Part shown: one piece after another, positions 36,718 through 49,100 of the stretch
Position numbering within the stretch: position 1 is the stretch's first letter
Layout of the letters: the number at the start of each line of letters is the position of its first letter
Origin: Calamus simplicifolius
Lineage: Eukaryota > Streptophyta > Magnoliopsida > Arecales > Arecaceae
Direction: 5' to 3'
DNA: 64,000 nucleotides
Assembly (NCBI GenBank): GCA_900491605.1
Contig: UESW01003828.1
Span: 1,104,422-1,168,421, forward strand
Notes under the pieces: generated by a model
Database searches by the model: none
What the model saw: only the letters and a program-made list of their open reading frames with translations
Told to the model about the DNA's origin: nothing
Made by a program: the position numbers and the translations under genes

Positions 36718-38264
36718 TGTTGGCCCAGATGGCAACCCAAGAGGGGGGCTGAATTGGGTCCTTAAAAAATTTTAACAATTTAAAACTAAGTGCCTGATTT
36801 GAAAGTGGTTGAGTACAATGAATAGATAAATGCTAAGCACAAATAAATGAGATATATATAGAGAGAGAGACAAAGAATAGCAAACATAAAGATTTTATAG
36901 TGGTTCGGTGTATCCAACACCTACGTCCACTCCCAAGCAGCACTTAGGTCCACACTATAATCCACTTGATTACAGCCGAGTTGTTTTACAAGCTCACAAC
37001 CCAAACTTATTATTTTCCCGGGGTCACAACGAACCCAGCTGATTTTCACAGGCTCACCAGCACAAAACCTAACCACAAGCTATTCTTAGCTTGTCCCGAG
37101 ATATACAACCTCCACTAATTCAATCCCCTGATTGAATTAGCCAACAACAATGAAAAATAGAGTTTTGAATACACAACAGCTCCTCAAATGAGCAAATATG
37201 TAATTGAATAAACAAAGGGTAAGAAAAGCCTGTTTGAAGTGATTTTGATTTGAGCTTTTCTTCTTTTCTTCTTCCCCTTTGAAAGATTGAATCAGGCCTC
37301 AGCTCAGATTCTTCACAGCAATCGTGATTGAGAAGTTGAAGAAATTTTGGTATTTTTGAACTTTGCAAATCCTCCGATTTTGAACTTTTGGATGCTTTTG
37401 ATTTCTCTTTGGACTCTCTTGGATTGATGGATTTGAGCTCTAAATCTTTCCTTTTGATTTCTCTCTTAAGATTTTTGGACTTTTTCACAAAATATTTCTC
37501 TTTTTCCGTTCTATTCTCTTCTTTTTCAAATGGTTGGTTCCCCCTTTTTATAGATCTCTTAATCCAAGGTTTTGATGGAAAACTAGCCGTTGTGAGATGC
37601 TTGGATGTTTCTACACTCAAAGAAAAATAGCCGTTAGAGATTAGGTAGAAAAAATCTTACCATTAAAGTCCGTTCTGACATTTAAAAAATCCATTCCTGA
37701 CAGGTTGGAGTCGGCTCCAACTTTTTAGGTGTCGGCTCCAAATCGTGGTGTCCAAAATAGTAATAAGAAGTTCGTTGAGGAGTCGGCTCCGAAAAGTTAA
37801 GTGTTAGATCGGCGCTTTAGGGAGTCAGCTCCAGAATCCAAGGGTATCGGCTCCAACATTGTCCACAAAAATATGTTCTTTGTATCTCAGGTTGGAGTCG
37901 GCTCCAAAACTGTAGGTGTCGACTCCAGAATTCTCAGGTGTCAGCTCTAGAAACTGATGCAGAAAATACTTCTCTATATCTCAGGTTGGAGTCAGCTCCG
38001 AAACTATAGGAGTCAACTCCAGACCATGCCAAAATTCCAGAAATGTTCTGATATGCCCTGAGGTCGGGTCCTGACTGTTTGGGTGTCGACTCTAAGTTCT
38101 GAACTTTCACAATTTCTTTTAAATTTTGATTCAAAACTTATTTCCTTATACCTTTTGACTAATTAAACATTTTTAATCCCTGAAACACTTATTAAATTTG
38201 TTAGAAACATAGTGAATATACTCATGTCTTTTGTTAATCATCAAAATCAATAATTGGGTCAACA
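36718..38264 (-). repeat. 3' LTR of copia C (1547 bp)
   Basis: On minus starts TGTTGACCCAATTATTG at 38264 and ends GGGCCAACA at 36718. U3 motif array at about 37700-38100, TATA box (TATAAAAAGG on minus) at about 37545-37552, hairpin block at about 36910-36975. Confidence 0.93.
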
Positions 38265-38939
38265 ATCTCCCCCTTTTTGATGATGACAAAAACATAGAGT
38301 ATATGCATGATTAAACAATGAAGGTTTCAAATCAAATTTTAAGTTCTCATAGGTAAGCTCCCCCTGAATGAGGTAGCTCCCTCTATGATACTCAATTTAA
38401 CATCTTCTCTCCCTTTATCATTTAAAAATTAATAAGCATATCAAATGGTCATTTAAAGCTTGATACTCATTGAACTTATCTCATCAAAACTACTTGATAT
38501 CAAAACTTAATAAGCATATTTGTTCCAATGCATATACAATTTTCTCTCCCCCTTTTTTGTAATCAACAAAAAGGTTTTAGAAAAGATTCAAGTTCAATTA
38601 ATCTTTCTCAAAAGAACAATCAAATTGCATTGCAAAATTCAAGTAATTCATTCATTTCATTTCATCATCCAAAATACAACATTACATTTGATAAAAAGTA
38701 AACATTTTACATCAAAAAGAACTTCATTTCATCAAACTTCATTACATTAAAAGTAACTTCATTTCATCAAAAGAAATTTCATAACATCAAAAGAAACTTC
38801 ATTATATCAAAAGAAACTTCATTACATCAAAATTCATTACATTAAAAGTAACTTCATTTCATCAAAAGAAATTTCATAACATCAAAAGAGATTTCATAAC
38901 ATCAAAAGAAATTACATAAAAAGTATCAAAATGCAGTAT
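38265..38939 (-). other. Copia C 3' untranslated tail with polypurine tracts and short repeats
   Basis: On minus: CAAAAAGGGGGAGAT immediately upstream of the LTR (38265-38279), GGGGGAGC at about 38358, and a further ACAAAAAAGGGGGAG at about 38546-38560. At 38700-38915 a degenerate 20-25 bp repeat of the ACTTCATTACATCAAAAG type is tandemly arranged. No gene. Confidence 0.7.
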
Positions 38940-40322
38940 TTAATGATTTCTAAGAAGCCTTTGCAATTCTTCTACATTTTTTTCCATTCCTTCACTTTGA
39001 GTTCTGACAAATTTCTTCAGTCTTCTATCAATGAATCTACATGCAGTAACGATTTTGTCTTGAAACTCTGCATTGCATTTGGAATAAGTCTCATAATCTC
39101 GTCCAATTTCTTTAAGTTCCTCAAAAATGTTCTTGAGATCATTCTTTAATGCTTCTGAGGAGGATCCAAGGATTGACTCAATTTTGTTTACTCTCTCATC
39201 CAAAGAATAAAACATTTCTCTTAAATTCATCAAACTATTGTCAATTTAGTTTTCATCTCTTCCTTGTATGTAGCAAATAGACTTTTAGTTATTCTAACTG
39301 AATATCAGAAAAACCAATAGATGACTGAACTAAAGTGGAAGGAGCAGGTAGAGCTGGAGGTACAATATGACTGGGTCCTGGTGAGCTGTATCTCACAGAT
39401 GGTCCTGCCTCTAAAGGACCAGGCTCAGTAATCTCAGCAACCCTTTCTTCAGTATGACCTTTCCTCTCCCACTGACTATCCTTCTTCACAAAGCCCATCC
39501 GATGAACAGTTGCTAAACTATAATAATCTGTGTGCCTTAAATTCTTTTTGGGTTCATTTTCAGAAATAACAACACCCTGGCTTTGGAATACTAAAGTTAA
39601 TATCATGTCATAGGGTAAAGTGGATCTTTTCTTATTCCCAGCTTCCGTCATATACCAAACCATCATACCAACCAAATTAATTTGTTGTACAGTCAAAACA
39701 CTGTCCATAATTATAATGTCTCGCTCTGAGACATACTCAAACCTTCCTGTCTTAGGAAACAAAATCCTTCCACATATGTTATGAAGTAATCTCAACTCAA
39801 GAGGAAATTGGTTTGCCCTAATTTCTTCAAATTCAGTTACTTCCCTTCCTAGCATCCTTGATAAAGCATCCAACCTCTCACTGTAAATGCTTGCAGTAAG
39901 CCCAGTGACAGGAATCCCTAAAAGATTTTCTAAGATTTCTGAGGTTATATGAATCTTTTTCCTCTTACTGAACTAACTATTCCTCCATCTCCTCTAGACA
40001 TATTGAAATAAAACTCCTTGACTAAGGCTAGATAAGTAGGTAAATCAAGAGAGCATACCTTATCCCAACCTAGTTCTTTCAACTGCTGCCCAATGGTAAA
40101 ACCTTCTTCCTCAAAGAAATAAAAGTCTACCTTCCTGCCCATTGTGATTACTCAGTCTGCTAGAGTATCGATTTGAGGTGAGGAGGGGCTTGGAGCAGCG
40201 CTCGGTGTGGATGACGAGGAGGACGAAGAGCTCGGTGAAGGCTGTCTTGCCGGACGCCTCACTGCCCGTTTCCCAGTCATCACCGCTCCACCAACCACTG
40301 ATCCCCTTCGTTTGGGTGCCAT
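38940..40322 (-). pseudogene. Extra ORF of copia C (near full length)
   Basis: ATG at 40322-40320. Residues 1 to about 55 are basic and Ser/Pro-rich with a run of serines. The central block follows: MGRKVDFYFFEEEGFTIG, KELGWDKVCSLDLPTY, FYFNMSRGDGG, SSVRGKRF, then SRMLGREVTEFEEIRANQF, HNICGRILFPKTGRFEYVSE and RHTDYYSLATVHRMGF. A Pro/Ser linker and a C-terminal coiled coil (MFYSLDERVNKIESIL to EELQRLLRNH) end at 38940. One in-frame TGA near 40156 and shifts near 39945 and 39260 interrupt it. Length about 450 codons. No enzyme motif is recognised; a structural or regulatory role is possible. Confidence 0.85.
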
Positions 40323-40813
40323 AGAGTGCTAAAGAGAGGTTAATTTGAGAGATTTTGGATTTTGGAAAGAGTTGGAGAGAGTTTGGAGGGATTAGGAGTC
40401 GATTGAAATGAACGAGGAGTCGGCTCTGCCCTAGATAAGTCAACCTGGGACCACTTGGAGTCAACTCCCGCAAAGCAAGGTGTCAGCTCCAGGTCGCTAA
40501 CATAGTCAGCGCTCGACCTAGAGTTGGATCCGCTAAGGTGGGTATCGGCTCTAAGGTCTCAAACCGTGAGCGACACAGACAAGGTGTCGACTCCATAAAT
40601 TGGGGTGTCAACTCCACTGACAGTTTCAAAAAAAAAAAAGAGAGTTTCGAACATCCAAAACTTTTCAAAATAAAATCAATAAATTTTGGATAAAATATTT
40701 GGAATGTAGTAAATCAAATGATTCAAATATCTAGATGAGTTGTCCTTAGAATCATGAAAGAAATTTCAAGAAATTAATTGAACTCTAGATAATCAATCTT
40801 AAGGGTTTCAAAA
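40323..40813 (-). promoter_or_regulatory. Pol-to-extra-ORF spacer with motif array (copia C)
   Basis: 491 bp. Seven GGAGTCGACACC-like motifs, more decayed than in A or D, lie at 40400-40615. Just before them on minus is a T-rich run ending CTGTCAG at 40617, a possible splice acceptor. Function inferred. Confidence 0.5.
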
Positions 40814-42944
40814 TCATTCCAATGGATCACAAATCCCTAATTTTCCTATAAGATAATAAAATTTCTCTTCACTCAAAGGTTTTATAAATATGTCCGCTAA
40901 TTGTTCTTCAGTACAAACATAATCAAGACAAATGTCATTATTAGCTACATGTTCTCTAATAAATGATATCTAATTTCAATGTGCTTAGTTCTTGAATGTT
41001 GGATTGATTTTTAGTTAAGTTGATTACACTAGTGTTGTCATATCTAATAGGAATTTTATCAAGTGTTATGCCATAATCTTCAAGTTATCGCTTAATCCAA
41101 AGGATTTGAGCACAGCAACTTCCAGCTGCAACATATTCAGCTTCAGCAGTAGATAATGCAACTGAATTTTGCTTTTTGCTAAACCAAGAGATTAAGTTAC
41201 TTCCTAAAAATTGACATGCACCACTTGTACTCTTTTTATCTAATTTACAGCCAGCATAATCAGAATCAGAATAAGCAATCAAATTTAATATTGAGTCTCT
41301 AGAATACCATAATCCTACATTTTTAGTTCCACTTAGATATCTTAGTATTCTTTTTACAGCAATTAAATGAGCTTCTTTAGGTTCAGATTGAAATCTAGCA
41401 CATAGACAAACAACAAACATGATATCAGGTCTACTTGCATTAAGTAAAGTAGAGATTCGATCATACCTCTATAATGCTTTTGATCAACTTTCTTACCATC
41501 TTCATCTTTGTCTAATTTGCATGAAGGACTCATAGGTGTTCCAAGGGGTTTGATTGATTCCATTCCAAACTTCTTGAGAATTTTCTTTGTGTACTTTGTT
41601 TGGTTGATGAAAATCCCCTCTTTGCTTTGTTTGATTTGTAGTCCTAGGAAGAAATTGAGTTCTTCCATTATGCTCATTTGAATTCACCCTGCATTAACTT
41701 AGAAAATTCTTGACACAAAAGATTGTTAGTAGCACCAAAAATAATATCATCTACCTATATTTGTACTACTAATAAATCTTTATTTTTTCTTTTAAAAATA
41801 ATGTTTTATCAACATTTCCTCTAAAAAAATTATTTTTAATTAAAAATTTGCTTAGCCTATTATACCAAGCTCTAGGTGCTTGTTTTAAACCATATAGTGC
41901 TTTGTGTAATTTAAAAACATGATTTGAAAATTCATGATCTTCAAAACCAGGTGGTTGTTCTACAAAAACTTTCTCATTTATTAAACCATTTAAAAATGCA
42001 CTCTTAACATCCATTTGAAATAAATTGATATTCATATGACATGCAAATGTAAGTAATAATCTAATTGCCTCTAATCTAGCTACAGGTGCAAAAGTTTCAT
42101 CAAAATCAATTCCTTCTTCTTGATTATATCCTTTTGCAACTAATCTAGCTTTATTTTTAATTACTATGCCATTTTCATCTAATTTATTTCTAAATACCCA
42201 TTTAGATCCTATCACTGAGTGACCTTTAGGTCTATCAACTAAGGACCATACATTATTTCTAGTAAATTGATTTAATTCCTCTTGCATAGCTAGCATCCAA
42301 TTACTATCTTTTTTAGCTTCTTCAATAGTTTTAGGTTCAACTTGAGATACAAATGCAAGATGATTATTAATATTTCTCATAGATGATCTAGTTCTTACTC
42401 CTTGAGATGGATCACCTATAATTAATTCCTTTGGATGTCCATAGGCATATCTCTAATCTCTAGGAAGATCTACTTCATTATGATTAGTATCAATAACATC
42501 AACCCTAGGAGAATCATCATCTTTAGCTTCTTGTTCATGGTCTAAAGATACATCTATATTTAATTTTTTAATATTTCTTTCTAGCAAATTTGTATCTTTC
42601 TCATCATCAATTTTTTCTGAACTTGATGCTAAAGATTCATCAAAAACTATATGAATAGATTCTTCTACAATTAAGTTTTTCTTGTTAAATACTCTATAGG
42701 CTTTACTAGTTGTTGAACATCCTAAGAATATGCCTTCATCAAATTTTGCATCAAATTTTCTAAGATTATCTTTACCATTATTATGAATGAAACATTTATA
42801 ACCAAATGCATGAAAATAACTAATGTTTGGTTTCCTATTATTCCATAATTCATAGGAAGTTTTCTTAAGAATTGGCCTAATTAGGGCTCTATTAAGAATG
42901 TAACATGCCGTGTTTATAGCTTCCGTCCAAAAGTATTTTGGAAG
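40814..42944 (-). pseudogene. Copia C pol, 3' half: integrase end, RT, RNase H
   Basis: Starts at the copia D insertion within the LPKYFW codons of integrase. RT WVFRNKLDENGIV (about 42200), ARLVAKGYNQEEGIDF, LFQMDVKSAFLNGLINEKVF (about 42010), LYGLKQAPRAWYNRLS. The YVDD region near 41760 is broken (ATCTAC TATATTTG context). RNase H has YSDSDYAGCKLDKK, STAEAEYVAAGSCCAQ, ending at TGA 40814-40816. Shifts occur near 41680, 41430 and 41085. Confidence 0.92.
42940..42944. repeat. Target-site duplication GGAAG, left copy (copia D)
   Basis: GGAAG precedes the 5' LTR of D and recurs at 53231-53235 after its 3' LTR. It lies in integrase coding sequence of copia C. Confidence 0.95.
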
Positions 42945-44423
42945 TATTGACCCAATTATTGATTTTGATGATTAATAAAGGAATTGAGTATATTTTTTTA
43001 TTACTAATGGATTTGAAAAGTATTTCAGGGCTTAAAAATATTTGATCAATTTAAAGGTATTAAGAAATGAGTTTTGAATCAATTACAAATCATAAGTTTC
43101 AAAGTTTCAGAACCTGGAGTCGACACCTAGAATTCCTGGAGCCGACCCCATGGCCAGTCAAATATTCTTCTGATTTTTGATACGGTCCGAGCCGACACCT
43201 AGAGTTTCAGAGCCAACACCTAGAGTTTCGGAGTCGACACTTACAGTGTCTGGAGCCGACTCCGATGCGGGGATAGAACGCTTATTTTTGAGCATCTTGG
43301 AGCCGATACATACAGTATTCTGGAGCCGACACCTGACGATGGTGAGCCGACACCTAACTTTTTTGGAGCCGACTCCTCGACGAACTCAGAACTTTCTATT
43401 TTTGGATAAATGACTTGGAGCCGACACCTGAAAAGTTGAGCCGACTCCAACCTGTCTGGGATGAAAATTTAAAATGCCAGATCAGCTCTAACGGTAATAT
43501 TTCCTTTTTACCTAACTTCTAACGGATATATTTTATTTCCAACGGCTAGTTTTCTTCCAAAAATGGATTAAAGAAAATCTATAAAAGGGAGAATGCCCGT
43601 TTGAAAAAAACAACGAAAGAAAAAAAAAAATAGAGAATATTCAAATCAAAAATCCAAGAAGTCTTGAGCCTGAAATCCAAGAGAAAGTATTCAAATTCAA
43701 ATCCTTCCACTCCAAAAGCTCAAAGAAGAATCCAAGGCATTCAAATTTGAAAAATCAAAGGATTCACAAAAAGGGGAAGAAGCTCTATTTTGAAGATTTC
43801 CAACTTCTCATCTGCAACATTTGCAACGAATCAAAGCTGAGGCCTGATTCAACATCTCCAAAGAGAAGAGGAAAAGAAGAAAAGAAGAAAAGCTCAAATC
43901 CAATCCACTTCAAACAGGCTTTTCTAAACCTTGTTCATTTATTTGAATATTTGCTCATTTAAGGAGCTGTTTGTATCTTAAACATTATTCTTTCTTGTTT
44001 GTGCTAGTTCAATCAGGGGGATTGAACTAGTGGAGGTTGTATACCTCGGGTCAAGCTAGTTTAGCTTGAGTTTAGGGTTTTGTGCTGGTGAGCCCGAAAA
44101 CCGGCTGGGTTCGTTGTGATCCCGGGAAAACAACAAGTTTGAGTTGTGATCTTGTAAAACAACTCGACTGTAATCAAGTCGATTATAGTGTGGACCCAAG
44201 TGAATCTTGGGAGTGGACGTAGGTGTTGGATACACCGAACCACTATAAAATCTTTGTGTTTGCCGTGCTTCTATTATCTCTATCTCTATCTCCTTGTTTG
44301 TGCTTTATATTTGCATTGCATTTAATTTCATTTATCTTAAAGCCAATAGTTTTTAAAAGGTTAAATTTTTAAAGAACCCAATTCACCCCCCCCCCCCCTC
44401 TTGGGTTGCCATCTGGGCCAACA
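42945..44423 (+). repeat. 5' LTR of copia D (1479 bp)
   Basis: Starts TATTGACCC (mutated from TGTTGACCC) and ends GGGCCAACA. Motif array at 43110-43450, TATA box at 43580-43586, three hairpins at 44165-44236, and a run of about 12 C at 44387-44398 near the end. Confidence 0.95.
44195..44211 (+). promoter_or_regulatory. Central R/U5 hairpin (CCCAAG / CTTGGG), copia D
   Basis: A 6-bp stem with 5-nt loop, flanked by stems CTGTAATC/GATTATAG-type (about 44169-44189) and GGTGT/ACACC (44222-44236). All copies keep the stems while loops vary. Possible packaging, dimerisation or leader structure; inferred. Confidence 0.5.
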
Positions 44424-44425
44424 AT

Positions 44426-44437
44426 TGGTATCAGAGC
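44426..44437 (+). other. Primer-binding site, initiator Met tRNA (copia D)
   Basis: TGGTATCAGAGC two bases after the LTR end, an exact match to the plant initiator-Met primer site. Confidence 0.93.
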
Positions 44438-44484
44438 TAGTGCTCATTTGAATTTGATCACACGATCAAGAGCTAAAGATCCAA

Positions 44485-46125
44485 ATGGCAGCTCAAGTTG
44501 GATCTTCATTTGCTGAAGGTCATTCTACAATAGACCTCCCTTATTTAATGGTTCCAACTATTCATATTGGAAAGCAAGAATGAGGATATTCATTCAAGCT
44601 TCTGATTATGAATTGTGGAGTGTTATAATTAATGGACCTAGCACACCCACACACATTGTTGATGGCTCTATTGTTCCTAAGCCCGAAAGGGATTGGAATG
44701 ATAATGATAGGAAAATGGCTCAGCTCAATGCTAGGCCATGAATGTCTTATATTGTTCATTAGATGCAAACGAATTTAATCGATCTCTACATGTAATTCCG
44801 CAAAAGAGATATGGGATAGATTAGAGGTTACCCATGAGGGTACAATCAAGTAAAGAATCTAAAATAAATATTCTTGTTCATAAATATGAATTATTTAGCA
44901 TGGAGCAAACTGAAACTATTGCATGCATGTATACTAGATTCACCGATATTGTAAATGGTTTGAAAAGTCTAGGTAAGACCTATACTAATTCTGAACTTGT
45001 TCGCAAAATTCTTAGGTCACTACCAAGGACTTGGGAAGCAAAAGTGACAGCAATCCAAGAAGCCAAGGACCTCAACACTTACCCTTGGAGGAGCTACTTG
45101 GATCCCTTATGACCCATGAATTAACTATGAAGCAGCACATAGAAGAAGATGTGAAGAAGAAAAAGACTATAGCTCTTAAGGCTGCAGAAAGTGAGGAGAG
45201 CTGCAGTGATAATGATGATGATGATGATGAGACAGCTCTTCTAGCAAGAAAATTCAAAAAATTCATGAGAAGAAAGAGACCCTTCCACAAGAAGAAATCT
45301 GGAATTAAGATGGAAGGAAGAAAAAGAAAAGGACAAGGACAAAGAGAAAGACCCCTTGATTTGCTATGAGTGTAAGAAACCGGGGCACTTTAGATACGAT
45401 TGTCCACAATTAAAGAAGACTTACAAGAAGAAGAAGAAAGCCTATGTTGCAACCTGGAGTGACAGCGATGAATCCTCTTCAGAGGAAGAACAAAAAGAAG
45501 TTGCAAACATTTGCTTTATGGCAAACGACGACAGCGAGGTAAGTTCCGAAAACCCTTGTGATGAGTTTGCATTTGATGAATTATTTGAAGCTTTCAATGA
45601 ACTAGTAGATGATTTTAAAGTTTTGAAAAAGAAATACAAATCTTTGAAAAATGATAACTCAATTCTTATTAAAGAAAAAGATGATCTTACTAATGAAATT
45701 AAAATGCTGAAATCTGAAAAAGAAAATTTGACAAAAGAAAAGAATCAATTTCCAATGAAAATGATAAGCTAAAGAAGGAAGTTGATAAATATAAGAATAT
45801 TGTTGATAAATTTACTTATAGTTCTGAAAAACTTAATTTATTGTTAAGCAATCAAAGAGCTATATTGATAAAGCTGGTTAGGATATAGACCTAACTTAAA
45901 CAAAAATTTATCAAAAACTTTTTTAGAAAAGAACAAAATAGAGATAATGTTACATGTCATTATTGTAACAAGAAAGGCCATAAATCCTATGAATGTGATG
46001 CAAGAAACAGTAACAAAAAATTAAATAATAAAGGCAAGAAAATATGGGTTCCCAAAGGAACGATCTTTTATGCTACTAACCATGAAGGACCCAAGAAGGC
46101 TTGGGTACCTAAATATAAGACTTAA
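44485..46125 (+). pseudogene. Copia D gag, frameshifted
   Basis: ATG at 44485 (MAAQVGSSFAEGHST). A two-base loss near 44527 and a one-base loss at 44733 break the N-terminal domain. The Gag domain is then readable from 44834 (KYELFSMEQTETIACMYTRF). Zinc knuckle 1 CYECKKPGHFRYDC is at 45362-45403. Acidic Ser/Glu stretch, coiled coil with heptads (45570-45860), then zinc knuckle 2 CHYCNKKGHKSYEC at about 45957 and KIWVPKGTIF. Stop TAA 46123-46125. Pol is in the -1 frame relative to gag here. Its product would package RNA in the particle. Confidence 0.9.
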
Positions 46126-46137
46126 TTATTTTTGCAG
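45539..46137 (+). other. Candidate gag-pol intron (copia D)
   Basis: Exon side ends GAG at 45536-45538; intron begins GTAAGT at 45539 and ends TTTTTGCAG at 46137; pol resumes GAG TGT. 599 bp, phase 0. It removes the coiled coil, zinc knuckle 2 and the gag stop. A CTTAAT branch-like site lies 12 bases before the end. The splice is inferred. Confidence 0.6.
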
Positions 46138-49100
46138 GAGTGTCTTGCGGCCAAAAGATCAAAGCGAAAGTGGTATCTCGATAGCGGCTGCTCAAGACAC
46201 ATGACGGGTGACAAGGATCAATTCATCACCCTTGAAAGCAAAAGAGGAGGAGTTGTTACATTTGGTGACAATGGCAAAGGCCAAATCATGGGGTTTGGTA
46301 ATATTCAAATAACTCCCTCCACATATATTGAAAATGTTTTATATGTCAATGGTTTGAAACATAATCTAATAAGTATTAGCCAATTATGTGATAAAGGTTT
46401 TAAAGTATCATTTGAAGCATTAATCTGCACTGTTTCTAATCCCATTGATAATAGCATTGTTTTTATTGGAAATAGAAATGGCAATGTATACTTGATTGAT
46501 TTAGACAATTTGTCTACTAGTAATCATTGCTTAGTTGCTAATAATGCTAATATGAATGAGATTGGTTGGTTATGGCATCGTAGATTAGGTCATGCAAGCA
46601 CACACCTTATTTCAAAATTAATAAGAATGGATTTAGTAAAAGGACTTCCACAGCTAGATTTTGAAAATAACAAAATTTGTGATGCATGTCAATTTGGAAA
46701 ACAAACTAGAAATTCTTTTAAAACCAAAAATATTGTTTCCACTTCTAGGCCACTTGAACTACTTCACATGGATCTTTTTGGACCTACTAGAACCACAAGT
46801 CTAGGAGGAAAGAAATATGGTCTTGTGATTGTAGATGATTACTCTAGATACACTTGGGTATTATTTTTAGCTCATAAGGATGAGACCTTTCCATTATTTT
46901 TGAAATTCTTCAAGAAGGTCACAAATGAGAAAAACAACACCATAGTGTCTCTAAGAAGTGATCATGGCACTGAATTTGAAAATCATTTATTTAAAACTTT
47001 TGCATAGAAAATGAATTCATCATAATTTTCAGCACCTAGAACACCACAACAAAATGGAGTAGTTGAAAGAAAAAATAGAACTTTAGAAGACATGGCCCGT
47101 ACCATGCTATGTGAAAGCAACTTACCAAAATACTTTTGGGCAGAAGCTATAAACACGGCATGTTACATTCTTAATAGAGCTTTAATTAGGCCAATCATTA
47201 AGAAAACTCCTTATGAACTATGGAATAATAGAAAACCAAACATAAGTTACTTTCATGCATTTGGTTGTAAATGTTTCATTCATAATAATGGCAAAGATAA
47301 TCTAGGAAAATTTGATGCAAAATCTGATGAAGGCATTTTCTTAGGATATTCAACATCTAGTAAAGCCTATAGAGTGTTTAACAAGAGAAACTTAATTGTA
47401 GAAGAATCTATTCATGTAATTTTTGATGAATCTTTAGCATCGAGTTCTAAAAAGATTGATGATGAGGAAGATACAAACATTCTAGAAAGAGATATTGAAA
47501 AATTAAATATAGATGTATCTTCAGATCATGAACAAGAAGCTAAGGATAATGATTCTCCTAGTGTTGATGTTTTTGATGCAAATCATAATGATATGGATCT
47601 TCCTAGAGACTGGAGATATGCCTATGATCATCCAAAAGAATTAATTATAGGTGATCCATCTCAAGGAGTAAGAACTAGATCATCAATGAGAAACATCAAT
47701 AATCATCTTGCATTTGTATCTCAAATTGAACCTAAAACTATTGAAGAAGCAGAAAAAGATAATAATTGGATGTTAGCTATGCAAGAAGAATTAAATCAAT
47801 TTACTAGAAATAATGTTTGGACTCTTGTAGATAGACCTAAAGATCACTCTGTTATAGGATCAAAATGGGTATTTAGAAATAAATTAGATGAAAATGGCAT
47901 AGTAATTAGAAACAAAGCTAGATTAGTTGCAAAAGGATATAATCAAGAAGAAGGAATTGATTTTGATGAAACTTTTGCACCTGTAGCTAGACTAGAAGCA
48001 ATTAGATTATTACTTGCATTTGCATGTCATATGCATATCAATTTATTTCAAATGGATGTTAAAAGTGCATTTTTAAATGGATTTATAAATGAGGAAGTTT
48101 TTGTTGAACAACCACCTGGTTTTGAAGATCATGAATTTCAAATCATGTTTTTAAATTGCACAAAGCACTATATGGTTTAAAACAAGCACCTAGAGCTTGG
48201 TATGAAAGATTAAGTAAATTTTGATTGAAAATGATTTTATAAGAGGAAATGTTGATAAAATACTATTTTTGAAAAGAAAAGACAAGGATTTATTAGTAGT
48301 ACAAATATATGTTGATGATATTGTATTCGGTGCTACTAACAATTTGTTATGTCAAGAATTTGCTAAGTTGATGCAGGGTGAGTTTGAAATGAGCATGATG
48401 GGAGAACTCAACTTCTTCCTAGGACTTCAAATCAAGCAAAGCAAAGAAGGAATTTTCATCAATCAAGCCAAATACACAAAAGAACTGCTCAAGAAGTTTG
48501 GAATGGAGTCAATCAAACCACTTGGAACTCCTATGAGTCCTTCATGCAAGCTGGACAAAGATGAAGATGGTAAGAAAGTAGATCAAAAATATTACAGAGG
48601 TATGATCGGATCTCTTCTTTACTTAACAGCTAGTAGACCAGATATAATGTTTGTTGTATGTCTATGCACTAGATTTCAATCTGAACCTAAAGAATCTCAC
48701 TTAATTGCTGTAAAAAGAATCTTAAGATATTTAAGTGGAACTAAAAATGTAGGTTTATGGTATTCTAGAGACTCAACATTAAACTTGATTGCATACTCTG
48801 ACTCTGACTATGCTGGATGTAAATTGGATAGAAAAAGCACAAGTGTAGCATGTCAATTCTTAGGTAGTAACTTAATCTCTTGGTTTAGCAAAAAGCAAAA
48901 TTCGGTTGCATTATCTACTGCTAAAGCAGAATATGTTGCAGCTGAAGTTGCTATGCTCAAATCCTTTGGATTAAGAGACAACTTGAAGATTACGGAATAA
49001 CACTTGATAAAACTCCAATTAGATGTGATAACACAAGCAATAAATCTAACAAAAAATCCAATTCAACATTCAAGAACAAAACACATTGAAATTAGATATC

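Noticed and set aside
44387..44398. Run of C near the copia LTR end as a special signal
   Set aside because: Length varies between copies and may include sequencing or slippage error; no clear function.
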